A stretch of DNA of 64,000 nt, from the NCBI GenBank assembly GCA_902529515.1, contig CABZWX010000002.1:1-64000 (forward strand), in the 5' to 3' direction. Position numbers and translations under genes: made by a program. Source of the stretch: an uncultured SAR116 cluster alpha proteobacterium. Its GTDB lineage: Bacteria > Pseudomonadota > Alphaproteobacteria > Puniceispirillales > Marisalimonadaceae. The number at the start of each line of letters is the position of its first letter. Position 1 is the stretch's first letter. Under the pieces are notes generated by a model. It had not been told where the DNA came from, ran no database searches, and saw only the letters and a list, made by a program, of their open reading frames with translations. This document shows positions 36,379-45,492 of the stretch, in pieces.

Positions 36379-38745
36379 ATGGAAAAAAGTAATTTTTATA
36401 TTAAAATAACAAATAAAATATTATCTTTAATTTTATTTTTTAGTTCTGTATCGTTTTTTTTATTTTTAATTTCATTTCATCCTGAAGATCCTGGCTGGGG
36501 TATTGTTTCCGAGAATATACCCAAAAATTTTTTGGGTGAAATGGGGTCATTTTTTTCTGGTTTAATTATAAGAGAATTTGGTGTTTTGCCTGGATTATTG
36601 CTATCTTCAATTTTATTTATATGGTCTTTAAAGTTATTTAATGAAACCCATATAAAATTTTTTAAAACAAAGATTTTCACAATTATCTTTATGATATTCT
36701 TTAGTTCTATAGGAGGGACTTATCTTGAGACTAATATAATTCAAAAACTAAGTTTTAATTTCCCAATATTTAGTCAAAATGGTTTATCTGAATGGTTATT
36801 ATTAACCTGCTCTAAGAAAATCTCTGATCTAATAGCCTTCGACATTGCTTTATCTCAAACAATTTTAGGCCTGACATCCCTAAGCATCTCTTTGTTGTTA
36901 TTTTTTTGGATACTATCCACAGGTGAAAAAGAAATAAAATTTTTTAAATTTATTTTTAGGCCTATATTCTTGCCTTTAATTTGGATATTAACAATGTTTT
37001 CAAATTTGTTTTTTTACAACTATAAAAAAGTTGAAAGTGAATTAGAAGAGGATAAATATGAACTTGCCTTTTTTAAGAATCTTAAAGATAGATTTTTTAA
37101 ATTTAAAGGTAATTCGATCGGCAGAAAAAAACCAAAAGTTAGAAAAACTCCAATTTTAATTAAAAATATCCATAAAGAATTAAGTTTAAATACCAAGACA
37201 GAAAATTACAATTCATACCAAGATGACTTACCATTAGGGTCTGAGAGTGGATTTATTTTACCATCTGTAAGTTTGCTAAAAGAGTTTACAGAAGATATAA
37301 AACCTCCCAGCAAAGAAACCCTCGATATGAATGCAAAAGTTCTCGAAGGAGTTTTATCAGATTATTCAATTAATGGAAATATTGAGTCTGTTAGGTATGG
37401 TCCAGTTGTAACTAGGTATGACCTACAACCAGCACCAGGTTTAAGAAGTCAAAGAGTCATATCTCTGGCTGATGATATTGCCAGATCAATGTCAGTTGAG
37501 GCTGTAAGGGTGGCAATGGTTCCAGGTCAAAATGTTATTGGTATTGAGTTACCTAACAAATTTCGAGAAACAGTAATATTGAGAAACATCTTAGAACATG
37601 AGGAATTTACAAAATCAAATTTTAGTCTGCCAGTCTGTCTTGGTAAAAATATAGCAGGATACCCAGTTGTCGCTGATTTAGCAAGAATGCCACATTTACT
37701 TGTAGCTGGAACAACAGGTTCAGGAAAATCGGTCGGAATAAATGCAATGATTTTATCTTTATTATATAAACATACTCCAGAAACTTGTAGGCTTATTATG
37801 ATTGATCCTAAAATGTTAGAATTATCAGTTTATGACGGTATTCCCCATTTATTAACACCTGTTGTAACTGATCCAAATAAAGCAATTATTGCTCTAAAAT
37901 GGGCTGTAAGGGAAATGGAAACTAGATATATGTCGATGAGTAAACTTGGTGTCCGAAATATCGACAACTACAATGAAAGATTAGTTCAAGCAAGGAAGAA
38001 GGGTGAAATTCTCTCAAAAAATATTCAAGTTGGTTTCGATCCAGAAACTGGCCAACCAATTTTTGAAGATCAACAAATAAGTTTAACACCTTTACCTTAT
38101 ATTGTAGTAATAATTGATGAAGTTGCAGATTTAATGTTAGTTGCTGGAAAAGATATAGAGGCAGCAGTTCAAAGATTAGCTCAAATGGCTAGAGCCGCTG
38201 GAATTCACGTTGTTATGGCTACGCAAAGACCATCCGTAGATGTTATAACAGGAACAATTAAGGCAAATTTTCCAACCAGAATTTCATTTCAAGTTACAAG
38301 TAAAATTGACAGTAGAACAATACTAGGAGAGCAAGGTGCTGAACAATTGCTTGGAAGGGGAGACATGCTGTATATGGCAGGTGGTGGTAAAGTAACACGA
38401 GTACATGGTCCTTTTGTAGAAGATAACGAAGTTGAGAAAGTCACAAAATTTTTATCTGATCAATCTATTCCAGATTATGATGAAAGTATTACTGAAGAAC
38501 CTGAGAACTTTTCTCCAAATGATATAAATAGTTTTAATAATAATAAAAATTCGAGGGATGAGTTGTATGACGAAGCTGTAGCTTTAGTAGTTAGAGAAGG
38601 AAGGGCAAGTACTTCATTTATTCAAAGACATTTAAAAATAGGCTATAATAGAGCAGCTACAATAATTGAAAAAATGGAAGACAATAATGTTGTATCCAAG
38701 CCAGGTAGAGCTGGGAAAAGAGACATTTTGATTGAGGATAGTTAA
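36379..38745 (+). CDS. ftsK: DNA translocase FtsK
   Basis: Septal DNA pump for chromosome segregation. Four hydrophobic segments lie in the first 200 residues, a short linker follows (about 230-310), then the motor: VEAVRVAMVPGQNVIGIELPN, Walker A GTTGSGKSVG at about 444-453, IVVIIDEVADLM as Walker B, and RLAQMARAAGIHVVMATQRPSVDVITG. The C-terminal winged-helix gamma domain (SRDELYDEAVALVVREGRAS) reads KOPS. Length 788 aa. The stop is followed at once by the lolA start. Confidence 0.96.
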   Translation: MEKSNFYIKITNKILSLILFFSSVSFFLFLISFHPEDPGWGIVSENIPKNFLGEMGSFFSGLIIREFGVLPGLLLSSILFIWSLKLFNETHIKFFKTKIFTIIFMIFFSSIGGTYLETNIIQKLSFNFPIFSQNGLSEWLLLTCSKKISDLIAFDIALSQTILGLTSLSISLLLFFWILSTGEKEIKFFKFIFRPIFLPLIWILTMFSNLFFYNYKKVESELEEDKYELAFFKNLKDRFFKFKGNSIGRKKPKVRKTPILIKNIHKELSLNTKTENYNSYQDDLPLGSESGFILPSVSLLKEFTEDIKPPSKETLDMNAKVLEGVLSDYSINGNIESVRYGPVVTRYDLQPAPGLRSQRVISLADDIARSMSVEAVRVAMVPGQNVIGIELPNKFRETVILRNILEHEEFTKSNFSLPVCLGKNIAGYPVVADLARMPHLLVAGTTGSGKSVGINAMILSLLYKHTPETCRLIMIDPKMLELSVYDGIPHLLTPVVTDPNKAIIALKWAVREMETRYMSMSKLGVRNIDNYNERLVQARKKGEILSKNIQVGFDPETGQPIFEDQQISLTPLPYIVVIIDEVADLMLVAGKDIEAAVQRLAQMARAAGIHVVMATQRPSVDVITGTIKANFPTRISFQVTSKIDSRTILGEQGAEQLLGRGDMLYMAGGGKVTRVHGPFVEDNEVEKVTKFLSDQSIPDYDESITEEPENFSPNDINSFNNNKNSRDELYDEAVALVVREGRASTSFIQRHLKIGYNRAATIIEKMEDNNVVSKPGRAGKRDILIEDS

Positions 38746-39363
38746 TTGAAGCAATTAGAAACCACGTCAAAATTTTTTCTATACGTTTTCTTAATAATTT
38801 TAAGTTGTCATTCATCCTATGCAATTGAAAAAAACAAATCAGCAAAAATTCAAATTAAAAAATTTTTTCAAAATCTTATTACATTAGAAGCCAATTTTAT
38901 ACAGGTAAGTCCCTCAGGAAACGTTAGTAATGGTAAAATATATTTAGACTTGCCAGGGAAATTAAGAATTGATTATGAAAACCCTAAAAATTTGTTGATA
39001 ACTTGTAAAGGATTTTGGATTGTGATCCAAGATAGAGAAGCAAAAACCACAAACAATATTCCTGTTAAAAATTCTCCATTTGCCATTTTATTAGAAAACA
39101 AACCATTTTTAAATAATCAAAATATTAAAACAGAATATATTATTGAAGCAGGTATAATTTCATTAAAATTAAAAAACCAAAATAACGATAATCAAGAAAG
39201 TTTAGTTTTAGAATTTTCAGAAAATCCATTCAGCTTAAAAAAATGGGTAATCCAAGACTCTTTGGGAGAAAACACAACTGTATTAATTCAAAATGCAAAG
39301 TATAATAAGAAACTTTCACATTTATTATTTTTTCCAGCAGATTTTCCTGATCCAACTAATTGA
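38746..39363 (+). CDS. lolA: Outer-membrane lipoprotein carrier LolA
   Basis: Periplasmic chaperone for lipoproteins. The TTG abuts the ftsK stop codon. A signal peptide spans about residues 1-27 (ends SSYA). FFQNLITLEANFIQVSPSG, the GKIYLDLPGKLRIDYENP core and the VLEFSENPFSLKKWVIQDS region match LolA. Length 205 aa. ftsK-lolA is a conserved pair; the usual next gene, xth, is displaced here by the acyltransferase insertion. Confidence 0.9.
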   Translation: MKQLETTSKFFLYVFLIILSCHSSYAIEKNKSAKIQIKKFFQNLITLEANFIQVSPSGNVSNGKIYLDLPGKLRIDYENPKNLLITCKGFWIVIQDREAKTTNNIPVKNSPFAILLENKPFLNNQNIKTEYIIEAGIISLKLKNQNNDNQESLVLEFSENPFSLKKWVIQDSLGENTTVLIQNAKYNKKLSHLLFFPADFPDPTN

Positions 39364-39440
39364 TAAATTTTATCTTTTTTATTAATTAATGCTATTATGT
39401 TTTGTAATTTATCAAAATCTTAAGTTAAAAGAGTTAAAAA

Positions 39441-41225
39441 TTGAAGTATCGTCATGAAATTGACGGCTTGCGAGCACTTGCTGTGGTAGCCGTAATTTTT
39501 TTTCACGCTGGATTTGAATTATTTAGTGGAGGATTCGTTGGCGTTGATGTGTTCTTTGTAATCAGTGGCTACTTAATAACTACAATACTTATTGAAGACA
39601 TTGAAAAAAAACGTTTCAGTATTGTTAACTTCTACGAACGACGTGCCAGACGAATACTTCCAGCACTTTTCTTTGTTATGACTGTGTGCATTCCATTTGC
39701 TTGGATGTGGATGTTACCATATCCTTTAGAAAATTTTGGTCAATCAATTATTGCAGCTACACTGTCAGCTAATAACGTATTGCTCTATTTAACTTCTGGA
39801 TATCAGGATCTTGCTTCTGAATTTAAGCCACTGCTACACACATGGAGTTTAGGAGTAGAAGAACAGTATTACTTAGTTTTCCCTTTGCTACTTCTACTAA
39901 CTTGGCAGCTTGGGAAAGGCATTTTCCTATTATCAATTATTGCTTTATCTGTTTTAAGTTTTTCTCTTAGTGAATGGCTGTCACGTCAAAATTCTGAAGC
40001 AGCTTTTTTCCTAATCCACACAAGGGCTTGGGAGCTATTTGTTGGTTCAATAGTTGCATTTGTAGTTCAGAAGCAAGGCGTGAAAAAGAATAATTTGTTA
40101 GCTTTTGTTGGCATATCAGCAATTTTCTTTTCAAATTTTTTTTACGATGAAACTACCCCGTTCCCTAGTGTATACACCTTAGTTCCAGTGCTAGGTGTGG
40201 TGCTTTTAGTTTTGTATGCAGAAAAAGAAACTGTTGTGGCTAAATTGCTAAGTATCAAAGTATTTGTTGGAATAGGTTTAGTTAGTTATTCTGCTTACCT
40301 TTGGCATCAGCCATTGTTCGCGTTTTCAAAGATCTATCAGCAAACAGAACCTTCATATCTTATAAATATGATGCTGATCGTTGCGACATTCATTCTATCA
40401 TATGTAAGTTGGAAATATATTGAAAAACCCTTCAGAAACATGTCAACGATAAACCTAAATGTGTTTATAGTCACCGTAGCTATATCATCATTAGGATTGC
40501 TTGGATTTGGGTACACAGCACACAAAAGCCATGGATTTGTTGAGAGAGTATTTGATGAGTCTGTTTCCTCTGCAGACATATCTATTAGCTATAATCAGAG
40601 GAATTTTGCTTACAAGACAGATAACTTTAGAACTGAGCTTGAACCAAAGATACTTGTAATCGGCGACTCATTTGGGCGTGATTTTATAAACGTTTTAAGA
40701 GAAACGTATGATTTTACAAATCTCGAGCTTGTATATAGGGATGACTTTGATGTCTGCAGCCTCTTTCAAACCCAAAGTGGTAAGGTTCTCTTTACAGAAG
40801 CTGATATTATAATCTTTGCTTCGAATTATGATATTAGAAATACGCAGTGCATTGACAATGCCCTAAGACTTTCGAATAAAATTGGTGCAAGTCTTTTTTT
40901 TGTTGGTACCAAACATTTTGGCTTTAATCTCAACTGGATTGCTCGAACCAAAAGAAATGAAAGGCAGCTGCTTCGTAACCCTGTACTTGAGGATACTATG
41001 GTTGCAGATTTAACTGCGTCTGAAGTAATCCCTTTAGCAAACTATATCTCATTAATGCAGCCGCTTACCAACAAAGAAGGTGTGATTGTTACAGATGAAT
41101 TTGGACATCTTATCAGCTCAGATAGGATACACTTAACTCGGTATGGAGCAATCTATATTGGAAGGAAACTTGTATTTAGTTCACAGTTAGGTAATGTTTT
41201 GCAACATTTAGCTTTAAATGAGTGA
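39441..41225 (+). CDS. OafA-type O-acyltransferase with SGNH domain
   Basis: Membrane acyltransferase (acyltransferase-3) fused to a C-terminal SGNH hydrolase-like domain; modifies surface polysaccharides, typically by O-acetylation. Seen: EIDGLRALAVVAVIFFHAGF with the catalytic His (about 22), VDVFFVISGYLIT, YERRARRILPALF, about ten hydrophobic helices up to residue 360, then GDSFGRD (SGNH block I) and SDRIHLTRYGA with the D-x-x-H catalytic block. Length 594 aa, apparently complete. GC and codon use (more CGT/CGA/CTG) differ from neighbours, suggesting recent transfer into the lolA-xth gap. The start is TTG. Confidence 0.9.
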   Translation: MKYRHEIDGLRALAVVAVIFFHAGFELFSGGFVGVDVFFVISGYLITTILIEDIEKKRFSIVNFYERRARRILPALFFVMTVCIPFAWMWMLPYPLENFGQSIIAATLSANNVLLYLTSGYQDLASEFKPLLHTWSLGVEEQYYLVFPLLLLLTWQLGKGIFLLSIIALSVLSFSLSEWLSRQNSEAAFFLIHTRAWELFVGSIVAFVVQKQGVKKNNLLAFVGISAIFFSNFFYDETTPFPSVYTLVPVLGVVLLVLYAEKETVVAKLLSIKVFVGIGLVSYSAYLWHQPLFAFSKIYQQTEPSYLINMMLIVATFILSYVSWKYIEKPFRNMSTINLNVFIVTVAISSLGLLGFGYTAHKSHGFVERVFDESVSSADISISYNQRNFAYKTDNFRTELEPKILVIGDSFGRDFINVLRETYDFTNLELVYRDDFDVCSLFQTQSGKVLFTEADIIIFASNYDIRNTQCIDNALRLSNKIGASLFFVGTKHFGFNLNWIARTKRNERQLLRNPVLEDTMVADLTASEVIPLANYISLMQPLTNKEGVIVTDEFGHLISSDRIHLTRYGAIYIGRKLVFSSQLGNVLQHLALNE

Positions 41226-41328
41226 GTGGTTTGAACGTCAGGAAAAGAGCGAAGTTAAAATAATTCAACCTGAAGAATTACAAGATGCAGTAAAAGATTA
41301 TCTGAAACAAATTAAAGGTTTAATATAA
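41218..41328 (+). CDS. Small ORF (36 aa) overlapping the acyltransferase end
   Basis: ATG at 41218 overlaps the acyltransferase stop by eight bases, so translation may be coupled. The product MSEWFERQEKSEVKIIQPEE and further 16 residues is acidic/basic, helical and soluble. Its codon use matches the preceding gene. It is not recognised. Probable gene because of the coupling, but it is short. Confidence 0.5.
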   Translation: MSEWFERQEKSEVKIIQPEELQDAVKDYLKQIKGLI

Positions 41329-41333
41329 TAGAT

Positions 41334-41444
41334 TTGTTAATTTCTATTTTCGTTGCCTTTCTAATTATAATCTGTATTTTGCCGATAGGTATTATTGTTG
41401 ATAGATTAGTAATGTGTGCATTTAAGTGTATAGAAAAAGATTAA
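41334..41444 (+). CDS. Small membrane ORF (36 aa)
   Basis: Starts at TTG and encodes one hydrophobic helix (LISIFVAFLIIICILPIGIIV) followed by a basic, Cys-containing tail (MCAFKCIEKD). It lies five bases after the preceding small ORF. No strong ribosome site. Possibly a small membrane partner carried along with the acyltransferase; not recognised and only moderately supported. Confidence 0.35.
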   Translation: MLISIFVAFLIIICILPIGIIVDRLVMCAFKCIEKD

Positions 41445-41478
41445 ATATTTGGAATATTTTTGGAGTACGAGTTTTTCG

Positions 41479-42264
41479 ATGAGGATTGCAACTTGGAATA
41501 TAAACTCAGTAAGGCTGAGGATACATCATGTTTTAAGATTTATAAAAGAACAGAACATAGATGTTATGTGTCTGCAAGAGACTAAAACACCAAATGAATT
41601 TTTCCCAAGTAAAGAGCTTGAGAAAATTGGATATGTTCATCAATATTTTAGAGGAGAAAAATCCTACAATGGAGTTGCTATAATATCGAAGGTTGAGTTT
41701 ACAGACACTGGATATATCAATTGGTGTAAAAAAGACGATACTCGGCACGTTTATGTAAAATTAAAGAATTATATCGAAATTCATAATTTTTATGTACCTG
41801 CTGGTGGAGATGAGCCTGACATTTCAACTAATCCAAAGTTCGAGCATAAAATTTCTTTCATTAATGAAATGAAAAATTTTTTTTCATCAGAGACAAAAAC
41901 AAATAAAATTTTAGTTGGTGATTTGAATATTGCTCCATTAGAACATGATGTCTGGTCACATAAACAATTACTTAATGTAGTATCACATACACCAGTAGAA
42001 ACAGAAACTTTATTAGATATAATTCAGAATGGTAATTGGATAGACATAATGAGGGAATTTATTCCACATAATGAAAAACTTTATTCTTGGTGGTCATATA
42101 GAAATAGAAATTGGGAGATTTCAAACAGAGGTAGAAGACTTGATCACTTTTGGATATCAAAAAATTTATTTTCATTAGTAAAATCAGGTGTTATTTATAA
42201 GGACAGTAGGTCATGGAAAAAACCATCTGACCATGTACCGATTATAGTTGATATTGATATTTAA
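41479..42264 (+). CDS. xthA: Exodeoxyribonuclease III
   Basis: AP endonuclease/3'-exonuclease of base-excision repair. The ATG at 41479 (MRIATWNINSVRL) is chosen; a longer frame upstream adds ten residues with no homology. Seen: metal/phosphate motifs IATWNINSVR, CLQETKTP, VGDLNIAP, and RRLDHFWIS and SDHVPI near the C-terminus. Length 261 aa. It normally follows lolA in this lineage; here it is separated by the acyltransferase insertion. Confidence 0.94.
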   Translation: MRIATWNINSVRLRIHHVLRFIKEQNIDVMCLQETKTPNEFFPSKELEKIGYVHQYFRGEKSYNGVAIISKVEFTDTGYINWCKKDDTRHVYVKLKNYIEIHNFYVPAGGDEPDISTNPKFEHKISFINEMKNFFSSETKTNKILVGDLNIAPLEHDVWSHKQLLNVVSHTPVETETLLDIIQNGNWIDIMREFIPHNEKLYSWWSYRNRNWEISNRGRRLDHFWISKNLFSLVKSGVIYKDSRSWKKPSDHVPIIVDIDI

Positions 42265-42272
42265 GAATAAAA

Positions 42273-43100
42273 TTGAAGGCTAAGATTTTGGAAATTCCAT
42301 TTGTAAAAATGCATGGTTTAGGAAATGATTTTATCATTTTTGATAACATAAAGAATCCTATCATTCATGACTCAAAATTTATTAATAAAATAAGTAACAG
42401 ACGCATAGGAATTGGATGTGATCAAGTTTTGATAATTGAAAATACAATTACTCCTGAAAATTTCAAAATTAAAATGTACAATTCTGACGGTTCGGAAACT
42501 GGTGCGTGTGGAAATGGTACAAGATGTGTAGCTGATTATTTAATGAAAAAGAATGACCTAAAATCTTTAACTATTAAAAGCGTTAGTAATGACTTGTATT
42601 GTACTAAAACTAACAATTTAGTTACTGTAAATATGGGTGTGCCTAAGTTTAGATGGAATGAAATACCATTATCAAAGAAGCAAGATACACAACATGTCAA
42701 ATTAGATGAGTTTAGAGCTTTTTGTTTATCTATGGGAAATCCGCACGCAGTTATTTTTATAAATAATTTAGAAGAGCTTGAGAATTTGAACATAAATTCT
42801 ATTGGTCCTCGTTTAGAAAAGCATTCCATTTTTCCAGAATTTGCAAATATTGAATTTGTATCTGTTTTAGAAGATAAATCTTTAAGAATGAGAGTCTGGG
42901 AAAGAGGGGCGGGCATCACTTCAGCATGTGGATCTGGAGCGTGTGCAACTTTAGTTGCAGCTTATTCATTAGACAAAAGTGCTAAAGAAAATAAAGTTGC
43001 TTTAGACGGTGGTGATTTGTTTATCAAATGGCTTGATAACGGATCTGTAACTCTTTCTGGCGATACTGAAAAAGTATTTGAAGGTTTCATAGGTGAATAA
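42273..43100 (+). CDS. dapF: Diaminopimelate epimerase
   Basis: Converts LL- to meso-diaminopimelate. The paired catalytic cysteines are in ACGNGTRC (about C78) and ACGSGACA (about C218). Also FVKMHGLGNDFIIFDN at the N-terminus and MGNPHAVIF. Length 275 aa. TTG start, eight bases after the xth stop; it ends directly against the mtaB ATG, so xth-dapF-mtaB are one unit. Confidence 0.95.
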   Translation: MKAKILEIPFVKMHGLGNDFIIFDNIKNPIIHDSKFINKISNRRIGIGCDQVLIIENTITPENFKIKMYNSDGSETGACGNGTRCVADYLMKKNDLKSLTIKSVSNDLYCTKTNNLVTVNMGVPKFRWNEIPLSKKQDTQHVKLDEFRAFCLSMGNPHAVIFINNLEELENLNINSIGPRLEKHSIFPEFANIEFVSVLEDKSLRMRVWERGAGITSACGSGACATLVAAYSLDKSAKENKVALDGGDLFIKWLDNGSVTLSGDTEKVFEGFIGE

Positions 43101-44394
43101 ATGAACATCACCTCAAAAAATAAAAACTCATTACCTGACATTAAGACTTTTGGATGCAGGCTAAATATTTGGGAAAGTCAGGTTATTAGTGACCTTGCTA
43201 GCAAGAATGGTCAAAGTGATTTAATAATTTTCAATACATGTGCTGTAACCAGTGAAGCTGAACGTCAAGCAAGACAGGCAATAAGATCGTCTAAAAAAAA
43301 TAGACCAAATGCTAAAATTTTGGTTACAGGTTGTGCTGCTCAAATAGATCCTCAAAGATGGAATATCATGCCGGAAGTGGATTTTGTTATAGGTAACAAG
43401 GAAAAGCTTGATGAAAATTTTTGGAAGAAATTTGCAGCAGAACATAACATACTTTATAATCAAAATGTATTTGTTCAAAATATTATGGAAGTTAAAAGCA
43501 CATCTGAGCATTTAATTGAATCTTTTAACAAACACACACGCGGTTTTGTTCAAGTTCAAAATGGATGTGACCATAGGTGTACATTTTGTATTATTCCATT
43601 CGGAAGGGGCCCTAGCAGGTCAGTATCAACTCAAAATGTTATTAACTCTATAAATTCTTTATTAAAAAATGGTGTTAAAGAAATTGTTCTCACTGGTGTG
43701 GATTTAACATCTTGGGGTATTGATATTTTTGGGAAGCCAAGTTTAGGATTGTTGGTAAAAAAAATTTTAAAAAATATCCCAAATTTACATAGACTAAGAT
43801 TGTCATCCATTGATCCATCTGAAGTTGATTTTGACTTGATGGATGTATTTGAGTATGAAGAAAGACTAATGCCTCATATTCATTTATCTATTCAACACGG
43901 TGATGATATTATTTTGAAAAGAATGAAAAGAAGACATCTTTATAGAGACGTAATTAATTTTGTAAAAGAAGCAAAAAGACGAAGAAATGATATTGTGTTC
44001 GGAGGTGATTTTATAGCTGGTTTCCCAACTGAAAATGAAAAAGCTCACCAAAAAAAGTATGCAACTAATTAAAGAAGCTAACATTACATACATTCATGTC
44101 TTTCCATACTCTATCAGAAAAAATACTCCAGCATCAAATATGCCACAAGTACAAAAAAAAATAATTCAAAAAAGAGCTAGAGAACTTAGAGATTTAGCTG
44201 AAAGACAACATAATAATTTTTTAGTTAGTCAAATTGGAACCATTCAAAAAGTTTTGGTAGAAAATAATTCAGTTGGTCATGCTACAAATTTTTCAAAAAT
44301 AAAATTAAAAGAAAATGTTGAAGCGTGCACAATTGTTTCTACAAAAATTTTAGAAATTAACTCTGATGGGTTGATAGGAACTATTCATATTTGA
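43101..44394 (+). pseudogene. mtaB: tRNA t6A37 methylthiotransferase, frameshifted in A7
   Basis: MiaB-like radical SAM enzyme adding the 2-methylthio group to t6A37 of tRNA. Seen: UPF0004 part with TFGCRLNIWES, NTCAVTSEAERQARQ and VTGCAAQ; the radical-SAM cluster CDHRCTFC at about 156-163; and LTGVDLTSWG. The frame stops at 44072 after AHQKKYATN, but the next frame continues gap-free as SMQLIKEANITYIHVFPYS to 44394. The break is seven A at 44050-44056; six A give one protein of about 430 aa. As with moaB this is either recent damage, an assembly error or slippage. Downstream ftsY starts beside its stop. Confidence 0.85.
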
Positions 44395-44420
44395 AATGGA
44401 CAAAAAAAGAGTCAAATTTA

Positions 44421-45353
44421 ATGGCATTAAATTGGTTTAAAAAATTAAAGACTGGATTAAGCAAATCGGCATCTAAGGTAGAGGGTGCGATAGCCTCTAT
44501 AACTGGGAAAAAAACAATTGATCAAGAAACACTTCATGATATTGAAGATCAATTAATACTAGCCGATCTTGGTGTGGAAGTTGCTGGTAGAATAGCGAAA
44601 AAGATCAAAGATCAGAAATTCGAATTAAATAAAAATAAAGAAATAGAAAAGACACAAATTGCAAAAACGTTGGCTGAAGAAATTGAACAAATCTTACTGC
44701 CTCGTGAACAAAATCTTTATAAAAAAGTTAACTCTAAACCACATGTTTTGCTTCTAGCAGGGGTTAATGGTTCTGGAAAAACAACTACCGCTGCTAAAAT
44801 AGCAGAAAAATTTAGACTTGAACAAAAATCAGTTGTTTTAGCTGCATCAGACACTTTTAGGGCAGCTGCTGTAGAACAGTTAGAGACTTGGGGGAAAAGA
44901 GTTGGCGCACAAGTTGTATCTGGAGAAGAAGGAGGAGACTCAGCCGCTGTGGCTTTTAGAGCTTTTGAATTAGCAAAAAAAGAAGATATTGACATTGTTA
45001 TTATCGACACAGCTGGAAGATTACAAAATAAAAAAGATTTAATGGAAGAACTGACAAAAACTTGTCGAGTTGTATCAAAATTAGATAACGATGCCCCACA
45101 TCAAAAAGTTGTAGTTTTAGACGGTACTGTTGGACAAAATGCACACTCTCAATTAAAAAGTTTCGACGAATCTATTGGTTTAACAGGTATGATAATTACA
45201 AAGTTAGATGGAAGTGCAAAAGGTGGAGTTGTCGTATCTTTAGCTGAAAAGTTCGAAATTCCTATTCATGCAGTTGGTGTTGGTGAAGGATTAGATGATC
45301 TTCAAATTTTTGAAGCCTCATCATTTTCAAAGGCATTAGCTGGTTTGGATTAG
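44421..45353 (+). CDS. ftsY: Signal recognition particle receptor FtsY
   Basis: SRP GTPase that docks ribosomes at the membrane. Seen: N-domain QETLHDIEDQLILADLG, P-loop GVNGSGKTTTAAKIAEKF, DTFRAAAVEQL, DTAGRLQNK, TKLDGSAKGG and the GVGEGLDDLQIF C-terminus. The ATG at 44421 is chosen, giving MALNWFKKLKTGLSK, which is the usual alphaproteobacterial start; a TTG at 44391 overlaps the mtaB stop. There is only a short acidic linker in front of the N domain. Length 310 aa. Confidence 0.93.
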   Translation: MALNWFKKLKTGLSKSASKVEGAIASITGKKTIDQETLHDIEDQLILADLGVEVAGRIAKKIKDQKFELNKNKEIEKTQIAKTLAEEIEQILLPREQNLYKKVNSKPHVLLLAGVNGSGKTTTAAKIAEKFRLEQKSVVLAASDTFRAAAVEQLETWGKRVGAQVVSGEEGGDSAAVAFRAFELAKKEDIDIVIIDTAGRLQNKKDLMEELTKTCRVVSKLDNDAPHQKVVVLDGTVGQNAHSQLKSFDESIGLTGMIITKLDGSAKGGVVVSLAEKFEIPIHAVGVGEGLDDLQIFEASSFSKALAGLD

Positions 45354-45372
45354 TGATTTCTTTCAGTTAGGC

Positions 45373-45399
45373 TTGACTTGATCGATAAATTTCTATACT
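45373..45399 (+). promoter_or_regulatory. Possible sigma-70-like promoter before ffh
   Basis: TTGACT at 45373-45378 and TATACT at 45394-45399 with a 15-base spacer, a little short of optimal. Transcription would start near 45406, giving a leader of about 87 bases that includes a GC-rich hairpin. Confidence 0.4.
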
Positions 45400-45429
45400 G
45401 AAACAACAAATTATTTTAAAAATTCGTAA

Positions 45430-45460
45430 ACGCGCGTCCTTGAGTTTCAAGCACGGGCGT
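45430..45460 (+). other. GC-rich hairpin in the ffh leader
   Basis: A 31-base imperfect inverted repeat: 12 pairs with two 1x1 mismatches (G-G and C-C) around a GTT loop. The inner stem is CTTGA/TCAAG and the outer part is ACGC-CGT paired with ACG-GCGT. It is strikingly GC-rich for this genome. No T-run follows, so it is not a standard terminator. It lies 33-63 bases before the ffh start and may be an mRNA control element. Confidence 0.45.
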
Positions 45461-45492
45461 AATTGTGGTTATAATAACAAATTGGTTTTAAA

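Noticed and set aside
36379-38745. FtsK as a conjugative or mobile-element translocase
   Set aside because: It has the membrane N-terminus and gamma domain of the division FtsK and sits in its usual chromosomal context.
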